Source of the DNA: JAFGSG01 sp964626055
Lineage (GTDB): Bacteria > Spirochaetota > UBA4802 > JAFGDQ01
Assembly: GCA_964626055.1 (NCBI GenBank)
Contig: CAZVDF010000079.1
Span: forward strand, 1-10,690
Length of the DNA stretch: 10,690 bases
Direction of reading: 5' to 3'
Shown in pieces: positions 1 to 4,927 of the stretch. How positions within the stretch are numbered: position 1 is the stretch's first letter; the number at the start of each line of letters is the position of its first letter. The translations under genes and the position numbers were made by a program. The notes under the pieces are model-generated. The model was not told the DNA's origin. It did no database searches and saw only the letters and a list, made by a program, of their open reading frames with translations.

Positions 1-29
1 AATCTTTAGAGAATTAAAAATCAGATTTT

Positions 30-85
30 ATAAGGTTTTTCAGGAAACTGCTAAATAATATTTAGAGTGCGTCCCAAAACCTTAT
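30..85. repeat. 10-bp inverted repeat around a small palindrome
   Basis: ATAAGGTTTT at 30-39 is the exact reverse complement of AAAACCTTAT at 76-85. Between them lies a second perfect inverted repeat, CTAAATA (51-57) and TATTTAG (59-65). The right arm overlaps the transposon-end-like sequence at 65-80. It could be a decayed mobile-element end or the terminator of a gene lying left of the window. There is no clean U-run, so neither is proven. Confidence 0.45.
65..80. repeat. Transposon-end-like sequence GAGTGCGTCCCAAAAC
   Basis: This 16-mer matches the reverse complement of 8956-8971 at 15 of 16 positions. A related core (TGTCCCAAA) occurs at 8929-8937, and GGGTTGTCCCAAAA occurs at 4423-4436. 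The recurrence of a GTCCCAAAA core at edges of palindromic intergenic blocks suggests terminal inverted repeats of one or more transposon or MITE families. No partner end is visible between 80 and 270, so this is probably a solitary remnant. Confidence 0.45.
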
Positions 86-155
86 TTAAAGAAGAATATA
101 TCCTGATTGAATAAAATTATCAATATAAGGATATATAATATCTTAAGGAAATCAT

Positions 156-184
156 TTGACTTATGGTGATACGGCCATTATAAT
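156..184 (+). promoter_or_regulatory. Sigma-70-like promoter of the solute-binding protein gene
   Basis: TTGACT at 156-161 (5/6 to the -35 consensus) is separated by exactly 17 bases from TATAAT at 179-184 (perfect -10). The predicted start is near 191, giving a leader of about 80 nt before the ATG at 270. This is one of the strongest promoter matches in the window. An 11-base direct repeat, CAATATAAGGA, occurs at 121-131 and again at 253-263, where it forms part of the ribosome binding site. Confidence 0.75.
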
Positions 185-269
185 ATTTACTAATAGATTA
201 CCGATGAAGACGGATCTAACATGCTGTACATTTATATCTAAAGTAATTCTGCCAATATAAGGAGGATTT

Positions 270-986
270 ATGAAAAAATTTTTAACGGTCGTCCTTGCGC
301 TGGGAATATCGCTGGCTGTGATCAGCACTTCATACGCGCAAACCATAGTACTTTCAACAATTGAGGGGAGTGCTACACCCATCGCTGAAAAAGTCATGAT
401 AGAGGCTTACAAACGAATAGGTAAAACCATTGAAATCAAAAAGTTTCCTGCGGAGCGATCTCTTCAGGTTGCGAATAGCGGAGAAGTGGACGGAGACCTG
501 TATCGCAAAAAAGATATTAATCGGACCTATCCCAATCTGATTGTAGTTCCAGTGCCGATTGTCAGCGTCGATATAATGGTATTCGCTAAAGGTAAAAAAC
601 TTGCAGTCAAAGGCTGGAAAAGCCTCCTCCCATACAAGGTAGGATATAGAATTGGAATAAAAGTAATTGAGAATAACCTTGTTAAAGGCACAAAAGCAGA
701 AGCCGAGCCCACATTGGATCAACTTTTCAAAAAACTGGAAGGCGGCCGGCATGATGTCGCCGTTGAAACCAAGCTCTCAGGACTCGAGACAATCAGTAAG
801 TTAGGGCTGAAAGATATTATCATGCTGGAACCACCGTTGATTAAATCCCCGCTTTTCCATTGCCTAAATGTAAAAAATAAAAATCTGGTTGGGCCTCTGA
901 CCGCTGCGTTAAAACAGATGGAAAAAGAAGGAATAATTCAGGATATTCAGAAAAGAGCCGAGCAGCAGATACTTAAATCTAAATAA
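270..986 (+). CDS. Periplasmic family-3 solute-binding protein
   Basis: The 238-residue product begins with a typical Sec signal peptide: KK, a hydrophobic stretch at residues 4-18, and a likely cleavage after SYA at 23. The mature part resembles the bacterial extracellular solute-binding protein family 3 (type 2 periplasmic fold) that feeds amino acids and similar small ligands to ABC importers. The supporting features are the GEVDG segment at 71-75 followed by an Arg, the LIVVPVPI strand (90-97) before a hinge-like strand, and the C-terminal amphipathic helix KNLVGPLTAALKQMEKEG (204-221). Length is normal for the family. The start is fixed by AAGGAGG at 259-265, four bases before the ATG. 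No permease or ATPase is adjacent, so it is an orphan that could serve a distant transporter or act as a sensory or soluble ligand binder. The ligand cannot be deduced. Confidence 0.85.
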   Translation: MKKFLTVVLALGISLAVISTSYAQTIVLSTIEGSATPIAEKVMIEAYKRIGKTIEIKKFPAERSLQVANSGEVDGDLYRKKDINRTYPNLIVVPVPIVSVDIMVFAKGKKLAVKGWKSLLPYKVGYRIGIKVIENNLVKGTKAEAEPTLDQLFKKLEGGRHDVAVETKLSGLETISKLGLKDIIMLEPPLIKSPLFHCLNVKNKNLVGPLTAALKQMEKEGIIQDIQKRAEQQILKSK

Positions 987-1053
987 AATTCCCCGGGGCA
1001 AGCCCCCGGTACTGACGTACCGGCCGCCACCTTCGGTGTCGGCCTGTATTATG

Positions 1054-1133
1054 TTTCAAGGCGTTATCGATTTGCGGGGCAAATCGATATGCTTACATCC
1101 TCGACGTAAACGTCGAGGTATTTCGCCTTGAAA
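1054..1133 (+). repeat. Three-way-junction palindrome within the hairpin array
   Basis: A 10-bp closing stem (1054-1063 with 1124-1133) contains two adjacent perfect hairpins: a 10-bp stem with a GGG loop (1066-1088) and an 8-bp stem with a TAAA loop (1099-1118). All three stems are perfect, which is unlikely by chance in 80 bases. As DNA it would extrude as a cruciform-like structure, and as RNA it would be a compact junction. Both strands would fold equally, so orientation is inferred only from the terminator downstream. Confidence 0.7.
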
Positions 1134-1265
1134 AAACGATCACCAGCAGAACGGGTGGTATTAAAAACAATATTAAAAGATACTTTTTAAAGTACTATGG
1201 CGGTCGTTTGTTACGAAAAAAAATCCGGGCATAGCCCGTATTCCCACCGGTGAAAAACCGGTAGA

Positions 1266-1291
1266 CCACCGCCAAAAGCGGTGGTTTTATT
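1266..1291 (+). terminator. Rho-independent terminator
   Basis: CCACCGC (1266-1272) and GCGGTGG (1278-1284) form a perfect 7-bp GC-rich stem with a CAAAA loop, immediately followed by TTTTATTTTAT. This is a textbook intrinsic terminator for rightward transcription. It ends either the long 3' region of the solute-binding protein transcript or an independent RNA from the hairpin array. Confidence 0.85.
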
Positions 1292-1624
1292 TTATAATAA
1301 AAGTGAAAGTCGCCGACAGAAATGCAGAGTATATATTGTAAGCATTGTTGGCTTAATTTATAAAAAACTTAATTTACACATTAAATCAGGGGTACATCCC
1401 ATAATCCATGCTGTATAGTTTTGGTTAGTTTGCCGTAAACAACCATAGTAGCAAGGAATATAGCATATTACCATTCAGAGGATTCTAAATGCACTCTAAC
1501 AAATAAACAAAATTCAATAAAAAATATTAATTATACTGTTAGTCTTTGCCTGATGCCTGCAGGGACTCTTTCGGCTTTATCCTTCTGTTCCGTATTGCAT
1601 GACGATATCCCTGCATATCCATAC

Positions 1625-1951
1625 TTACCTGGAATTATCGGTCAAATGAGCAATCCCCGCCACTTTATCCACTGGAATTACAAACACCATTCCTGTCCCC
1701 GGTTTATCCAGATCCGCGCTTTTGACTATTTCCCCGAGTATCTGTTCGCTTTGATCGGAACGTGTCACTGTAAATACGATTTCTTTCTCCGGTTCAATAG
1801 GTATGCCGAGCAATTTCTGTTTTTCGTGAATGCCTGAACCCCTTCCGTTCAGAATCGTACTGCCTTGAGCTCCTGCTTTTACAGCGGCTTCAACGACTGT
1901 AGTAGCCCATCCCTTCTGTACAATAGTTACTATAAGAGAATTCCCTGACAT
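1625..1951 (-). CDS. P-II family nitrogen-regulator-like protein
   Basis: The 108-residue product has P-II signalling-protein architecture (ferredoxin-like fold, normally trimeric, binding ATP/ADP and often 2-oxoglutarate). The N-terminal strand LIVTIVQKGWATTVVEAAVKAGAQG (6-30) leads to TILNGRGSGIHEKQKLLGIPIEPEKEIV (32-59), corresponding to the nucleotide-binding Gly-rich turn and a T-loop. KPGTGMVFVIPVDKV (83-97) is the C-terminal glycine-rich turn and strand. The T-loop does not carry the Tyr-containing sequence of uridylylated GlnB/GlnK, so covalent control of that kind is unlikely. The start is supported by AAGGAG at 1963-1958, six bases upstream, inside the 3' end of the preceding DUF1538 gene, so translation is probably coupled. 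P-II variants of this kind are known beside DUF1538 genes. The inferred role is sensing nucleotide or metabolite state and controlling the DUF1538 membrane protein. The effector is unknown. Confidence 0.85.
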   Translation of the reverse strand: MSGNSLIVTIVQKGWATTVVEAAVKAGAQGSTILNGRGSGIHEKQKLLGIPIEPEKEIVFTVTRSDQSEQILGEIVKSADLDKPGTGMVFVIPVDKVAGIAHLTDNSR

Positions 1952-1954
1952 TTT

Positions 1955-2686
1955 TTACTCCTTAAAATGTTTTTTAATTCTGAAGATTAAACCAAGCACC
2001 ATGACTGAAATGATCGGGGCCATGGCGATCAGAGATACCATGCCCAGACCGCTAATTAATAAATTTTTGCCGCCCATTGCTGATGATACGCCGAGAGCCA
2101 ATGCAAGGATAAATGTATTGGCCATAGGCCCTGTGGCTACTCCTCCGGCATCCACCGCAATTGCGAGAAACTCGCTGTCGCTGAACCATAACAGCACCAG
2201 TACAAGCATGTACCCGGGCAAAAGAATGGCAAGCAACGGAATATTGTAAATAATTCTAAGCATGCCGAGACCGACAATGGCTGAAACGCCGATGCAGACC
2301 GTAAAAATTACATTTATACTTTTGATTGAGCCGCTTGAAGCATGGTCTACCTGCTGTGCTAAAATGCGGACCGAGGGTTCTCCCCATGTTGTCAGGAATC
2401 CCAGTATCAGACCGAGAATAATTAAAGGCCATCTGAACGGCAAAGCTCCGAGAGCCTCTCCTATGAGCTTGCCATAGGGTATAAAAGCGATATGCACTCC
2501 CTGTAGAAAAAGCAGAAGGCCAAGCGCGGCGATCAGCGTACCCTTAAATACAGCAATAACGTATTTGCGCGGCAGTTTTAATAAAAAAAACTGAAATATC
2601 AGGAATAGAATTATAAGCGGTGCCACCGCGGTGATAACACTGAATATAGTTTCGGAAAAGCCGTCAAATATAAAAATGTTTTTCAT
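1955..2686 (-). CDS. DUF1538 membrane protein, second paralogue
   Basis: A 243-residue, very hydrophobic protein with about six or seven membrane segments (roughly 15-37, 43-63, 86-100, 124-141, 146-168, 190-205, 213-235). It matches the DUF1538 pattern: FLQGVHIAFIPYGKLIGE at 60-77, a charged re-entrant-like segment WGEPSVRILAQQV (101-113), DAGGVATGPM (179-188) and a hydrophobic C-terminal helix. The same blocks occur in order in the upstream neighbour (FFLGIDIGILPMGRLIG, SEPDVLVLAAQV, DSGSVTTGAL), so the two genes are paralogous halves that probably assemble as a heterodimer. Its ATG overlaps the upstream stop in ATGA (2683-2686), and its stop lies three bases before the P-II-like start, indicating strict co-expression. 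A transporter or channel role under P-II control is inferred from the buried conserved acidic and Gly-rich segments. No substrate is known to me. Confidence 0.85.
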   Translation of the reverse strand: MKNIFIFDGFSETIFSVITAVAPLIILFLIFQFFLLKLPRKYVIAVFKGTLIAALGLLLFLQGVHIAFIPYGKLIGEALGALPFRWPLIILGLILGFLTTWGEPSVRILAQQVDHASSGSIKSINVIFTVCIGVSAIVGLGMLRIIYNIPLLAILLPGYMLVLVLLWFSDSEFLAIAVDAGGVATGPMANTFILALALGVSSAMGGKNLLISGLGMVSLIAMAPIISVMVLGLIFRIKKHFKE

Positions 2687-3375
2687 CCGGCAATCAATCC
2701 CATTATCATAACTGCAATGATCGGACCTGCTGAACCTATACCCAGAAGGCCGAAGCCGTCCGAAATGGACGATTTCCCGGCTAGAACGGAACTCAGTCCA
2801 AGAGCAAGGGATATTATAACAGGCGCAGTCAATGCGCCGGTGGTAACACTTCCGGAATCATATGCAAGCGGAATAAAATCCTCCGGAACGAAAAAAGAAA
2901 GGAAAATAATAGCTAAGTAAATTGCGAACACAAGATATGCCATACGTATGCCGAGTATAATACGCAGCATAGCGACTGATACGAAAATACCCACTCCGAC
3001 TGCTATTACATATAATATCTTTACATTGCTCACAGAGCCTTCGGAAATTCTTCCCACCTGCGCAGCTAATACCAGCACATCCGGCTCCGATATCGTTACC
3101 GCAAATCCCATTAAAAAAGCAACACCGGCAATGAGCCACAGGGATCCTCTTTTAGGCAGATCGGCTCCTATAAGTCTTCCCATGGGAAGAATGCCTATAT
3201 CTATGCCTAAAAAGAAAAGTATCAGTCCGGCTATTGAAAAAACTGAGCCTATCAGAAACTGGATAAAAACTTCCATGTCTGCCCAGACAAGCGTGAACTG
3301 GAGGATACAGACTGCCGTGATCAGCGGGGTAATCGTTTTAATAACTTCAATAAATTTTTCTTTAAGCAGGTCCAT
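2683..3375 (-). CDS. DUF1538 membrane protein, first paralogue
   Basis: A 230-residue polytopic membrane protein and first gene of the leftward operon. The DUF1538 blocks are clear: FFLGIDIGILPMGRLIG (54-70), ISEPDVLVLAAQV (95-107), YDSGSVTTGALTAP (172-185) and GLLGIGSAGPIIAVMIMGL (209-227). The E-P-x-V-x-x-L-A-x-Q-V and D-x-G-x-V-x-T-G signatures align with those of the downstream gene, pointing to ancient duplication and a pseudo-symmetric complex. The start is supported by AAGGA at 3387-3383, seven bases upstream, and by a consensus promoter at 3407-3435 with a leader of about 25 nt. Function is unknown. Membrane transport coupled to the P-II-like protein encoded two genes downstream is the simplest inference. 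In other genomes the two halves can also be fused in one chain (from memory, unchecked). Confidence 0.85.
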   Translation of the reverse strand: MDLLKEKFIEVIKTITPLITAVCILQFTLVWADMEVFIQFLIGSVFSIAGLILFFLGIDIGILPMGRLIGADLPKRGSLWLIAGVAFLMGFAVTISEPDVLVLAAQVGRISEGSVSNVKILYVIAVGVGIFVSVAMLRIILGIRMAYLVFAIYLAIIFLSFFVPEDFIPLAYDSGSVTTGALTAPVIISLALGLSSVLAGKSSISDGFGLLGIGSAGPIIAVMIMGLIAG

Positions 3376-3406
3376 AATGTTTTCCTTTTAATTTGATAAC
3401 CGAAAG

Positions 3407-3435
3407 TATATAACTAAAATTTTGGCTCATGTCAA
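3407..3435 (-). promoter_or_regulatory. Promoter of the DUF1538/P-II operon
   Basis: On the minus strand TTGACA (3435-3430, perfect -35) is followed after exactly 17 bases by TATATA (3412-3407, 5/6 to the -10). Transcription would start near 3400, about 25 bases before the ATG and just ahead of the ribosome binding site. The match is strong enough to suggest substantial constitutive expression. Confidence 0.75.
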
Positions 3436-3467
3436 CAACGATTTCCGATTTGTCATCTGAAACTGGA

Positions 3468-3541
3468 AGGCGGACTATACCGAAGTCGTGTTAAAATAAA
3501 TTGTATTTTAAACGAGTTTCGCTGCCCGGCTTTCACCGCCT
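3468..3541. repeat. Long imperfect inverted repeat upstream of the DUF1538 operon
   Basis: Nested pairings are visible. TTAAAATA 3491-3498 pairs with TATTTTAA 3504-3511. Outside it, TCGT 3486-3489 pairs with ACGA 3512-3515 and CGAA 3481-3484 pairs with TTCG 3518-3521. Further out, AGGCGG 3468-3473 pairs with CCGCCT 3536-3541. The arms are separated by small bulges. It lies just upstream of the operon's -35, so it may be a decayed palindromic element or a regulatory structure. Confidence 0.5.
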
Positions 3542-3625
3542 ACATTGTAAAGCAAGGCCGGCACTAATCATTCAATCGTTTAAAATGATGATCTCCCGAA
3601 GTGACCTGCCGATTCATAATTTTTA

Positions 3626-3660
3626 ACCAGAAGCAATCTTAAAATTATATTTTATTCGTT
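3626..3660 (+). repeat. Partial copy of the 4522-4556 repeat
   Basis: These 35 bases match 4522-4556 at 31 positions in the same orientation, centred on the shared AAAATTATATTTTATT run. The preceding bases (3608-3625) also recall the GCCGA...AATTTT part of the 4468-4523 palindrome. Related repeat sequence therefore sits on both sides of the lysoplasmalogenase-family gene. Confidence 0.6.
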
Positions 3661-3740
3661 TTCCAAATTAAAGTTCTCAGGCAGACATGATAATAATTCG
3701 ATCTATTGATATATGCATTAAAACATTAAACAGTTGAAAT

Positions 3741-3746
3741 GGAGAG
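3741..3746 (+). promoter_or_regulatory. Ribosome binding site fixing the start at 3754
   Basis: GGAGAG lies seven bases before ATG 3754. The alternative ATG at 3739 overlaps this motif and has no Shine-Dalgarno sequence of its own, so translation most likely starts at 3754. Confidence 0.65.
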
Positions 3747-3753
3747 AATTCAA

Positions 3754-4410
3754 ATGGCCGCATATTACCTGCCTTTTATATTCATTTTCATTGTACTGCT
3801 TCTTTCAAGAGAAATATTTACTTATAAAAAAATTCTTATGTTTAAATACCTTTTAACACCATTAATAACTTTCTGCGCTATTGTTAACGCTCTGCTATCA
3901 CTACGGATAAATAATCAGGATCCATACATTTTTATAATCCTTATTGGCCTGATCTTTTCGCTTGTCGGCGACGTGATTTTAATGATTGAAGAAAAACGTT
4001 TTTTGATCCACGGACTGATTTTTTTCTTATTCGCGCAAATCACGTATATTTTCGCATTATCAAAAGGCTATCATTTTCAGACCTGGAATATTATTATAGC
4101 TATACCTCTCATTGGATGTATTGCGATTCTATATAACGTGATTCAAAAAAAATTCCCTGCAACAGTTAAATCAGTTCTTATATATATGATCGCAATTTCT
4201 GCGATGACTTTCTTTGCAATTTCACAATTCAATAATGGAAATATTTTAAAAGCTTATCTATTGACCATAGGTGCATTACTTTTCGTAATTTCTGATATTG
4301 TACTGGCAATAAACGAATTTGTTAGACATATACCGAATAGTTCTGTCATAGTCTGGAGCATATATGCACCGGCGCAATTTCTAATAGGTGTATCATGTTA
4401 TTATAGTTAA
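3754..4410 (+). CDS. YhhN/TMEM86 family protein, putative lysoplasmalogenase
   Basis: An integral membrane protein of 218 residues with seven or eight hydrophobic helices. It carries the family signatures: a helix with GDVILMIEEKRFLIHGLIFFLFAQITY (72-98), in which the GD pair, the Gly after His86 and the later Gln/Tyr are typical, then GALLFVISDIVLAINEF (173-189) and a final helix containing IYAPAQFLI (203-211). The two Asp residues, D73 and D181, lie within membrane segments and are the expected catalytic or metal-binding positions. Characterised members hydrolyse the vinyl-ether bond of lysoplasmalogens, releasing an aldehyde and a glycerophospho-head group, so the protein probably acts in membrane ether-lipid turnover. 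Length is normal. An in-frame ATG five codons upstream (3739) is less likely because the ribosome binding site lies after it. It is a single gene with no operon partners, flanked by related palindromic repeats. Confidence 0.82.
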   Translation: MAAYYLPFIFIFIVLLLSREIFTYKKILMFKYLLTPLITFCAIVNALLSLRINNQDPYIFIILIGLIFSLVGDVILMIEEKRFLIHGLIFFLFAQITYIFALSKGYHFQTWNIIIAIPLIGCIAILYNVIQKKFPATVKSVLIYMIAISAMTFFAISQFNNGNILKAYLLTIGALLFVISDIVLAINEFVRHIPNSSVIVWSIYAPAQFLIGVSCYYS

Positions 4411-4467
4411 ATAATAAACGACGGGTTGTCCCAAAATGTCTTAATTTTAAAAAATTCGATTATATTA

Positions 4468-4523
4468 GTAAAATTTTCAAGGACTGTCTGAGGCAGAAGG
4501 CCGAGTTCCGCAGAAAATTTTAC
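4468..4523. mobile_element. 56-base palindromic insertion flanked by TA
   Basis: Ends GTAAAATTTTC (4468-4478) and GAAAATTTTAC (4513-4523) are perfect inverted repeats, with TA immediately outside both (4466-4467, 4524-4525). Removing the insert and one TA restores a sequence matching the intact opposite arm (4708-4743, reverse complement), which reads ATTATATTAGAA across the junction. A TA target duplication is what IS630/Tc1/mariner-type transposases produce. Assigning it to that class is inference. Confidence 0.6.
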
Positions 4524-4556
4524 TAGAAGCCATCTCAAAATTATATTTTATTTGTT

Positions 4557-4687
4557 GATAAATTGGAATATATTAGAAAATTTTTGAGGACGCCTTTCAG
4601 ACCTGATGCAACGGCCATCAGAAGCATAAAAAACTGACCAGGAAGGTCTGATTCCGCAGAAAATTTTCTAATATATTCCAATTTATC
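4557..4687. repeat. Long hairpin with 28-bp perfect arms
   Basis: Bases 4557-4584 are the exact reverse complement of 4660-4687. The interior contains a shorter stem, CAGACCT 4598-4604 with AGGTCTG 4644-4650, which competes with CTGATG 4603-4608 pairing to CATCAG 4616-4621. The inner ends carry the same TTCCGCAGAAAATTTT word (4652-4667) that ends the neighbouring 56-base palindrome (4506-4521), so the two are related members of one repeat family. Confidence 0.75.
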
Positions 4688-4927
4688 GTTAATCATTTAC
4701 ATGCATTTATAATTTTGAGATGATTTCTAATATAATCGAATTTCGATATTACATATTGAGCAGGCATTGTTTTGAAACAGCCCCTATTAAAAACAGTATT
4801 AACATACATTGGATCTCTTTTTTCGGCAAAATTTGAACGACAAAAGAATTTTTATATAACCGTTTGTCTCCCCGGAATATGATGATGTGTTGACAAGAGA
4901 ATAGAAGAATCAGGATTTTTCTGTAAG

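Larger units (their letters stand above)
991..1291. other. Structured hairpin array (candidate ncRNA or palindromic mobile remnant)
   Basis: At least seven stems are directly visible. CCGGTAC 1006-1012 pairs with 1017-1023. GGCCGCCAC 1022-1030 pairs with 1036-1044 with one mismatch, the loop including TTCG. TTTCAAGGCG 1054-1063 pairs with CGCCTTGAAA 1124-1133 and encloses two further stems: ATCGATTTGC 1066-1075 with 1079-1088, and CCTCGACG 1099-1106 with 1111-1118. Together these three form a three-way junction. CGGGC 1226-1230 pairs with 1234-1238, and ACCGGT 1246-1251 pairs with 1257-1262. The array ends in a rho-independent terminator at 1266-1291. It is visibly more GC-rich than its flanks and has no coding frame. 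It could be an independent small RNA, the structured 3' end of the upstream transcript, or a remnant of palindrome-carrying elements (REP/BIME or IS200/IS605-type ends). I recognise no known RNA family. Confidence 0.5.
987..1624. other. Gene-free stretch containing a hairpin cluster
   Basis: No credible coding region lies between the solute-binding protein and the convergent P-II-like gene. The left half (991-1291) is full of stable hairpins and is described separately. The right half (about 1295-1624) is AT-rich and I see nothing in it: no tRNA-like fold, no clear promoter, and no obvious terminator for the leftward P-II operon. The short open frames that overlap it lack ribosome binding sites. 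Confidence 0.6.
3376..3753. other. Divergent intergenic region with decayed palindromes
   Basis: Apart from the operon promoter at 3407-3435, this region contains a long imperfect hairpin (3468-3541) and a 35-base stretch (3626-3660) related to the repeat block downstream of the next gene. I see no coding frame with a ribosome binding site and no convincing promoter for the rightward gene, although ATTGATA near 3702-3708 could be a weak -35. Confidence 0.5.
4423..4783. mobile_element. Non-autonomous palindromic (MITE-like) element with nested insertions
   Basis: The outer ends GGGTTGTCCCAAAA (4423-4436) and TTTTGAAACAGCCC (4770-4783) are inverted repeats matching at 11 of 14 positions. Inside, a long arm is seen intact at 4708-4743. 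Its complement on the left is split into 4452-4467 and 4526-4545 by a 56-base palindrome. A second, larger hairpin (4557-4687, 28-bp perfect arms) occupies the middle. There is no transposase, so any mobility would have been supplied in trans. The element family is not identified. Confidence 0.6.
4411..4927. other. Convergent intergenic region filled by nested repeats
   Basis: The region lies between two genes that converge. Most of it (4423-4783) is a nest of inverted repeats described separately. The remainder (4784-4927) is AT-rich with no coding frame I would support. No standard GC-stem/U-run terminator is visible for either gene, so the palindromes may stop transcription from both sides. 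Confidence 0.55.

Noticed and set aside
987..1300. Retron, CRISPR array, integron attC site or classic riboswitch
   Set aside because: No reverse transcriptase, no evenly spaced direct repeats, no GTTRRRY/RYYYAAC core pair and no recognised aptamer motif. Only generic hairpins are seen.
1553..1837. Open frame on the plus strand overlapping the P-II-like gene
   Set aside because: No ribosome site, no recognisable domain, and mostly antisense to a clear gene.
2948..3391. 147-codon open frame antisense to the first DUF1538 gene
   Set aside because: It is a shadow of the membrane-protein coding strand, with no ribosome site or family resemblance.
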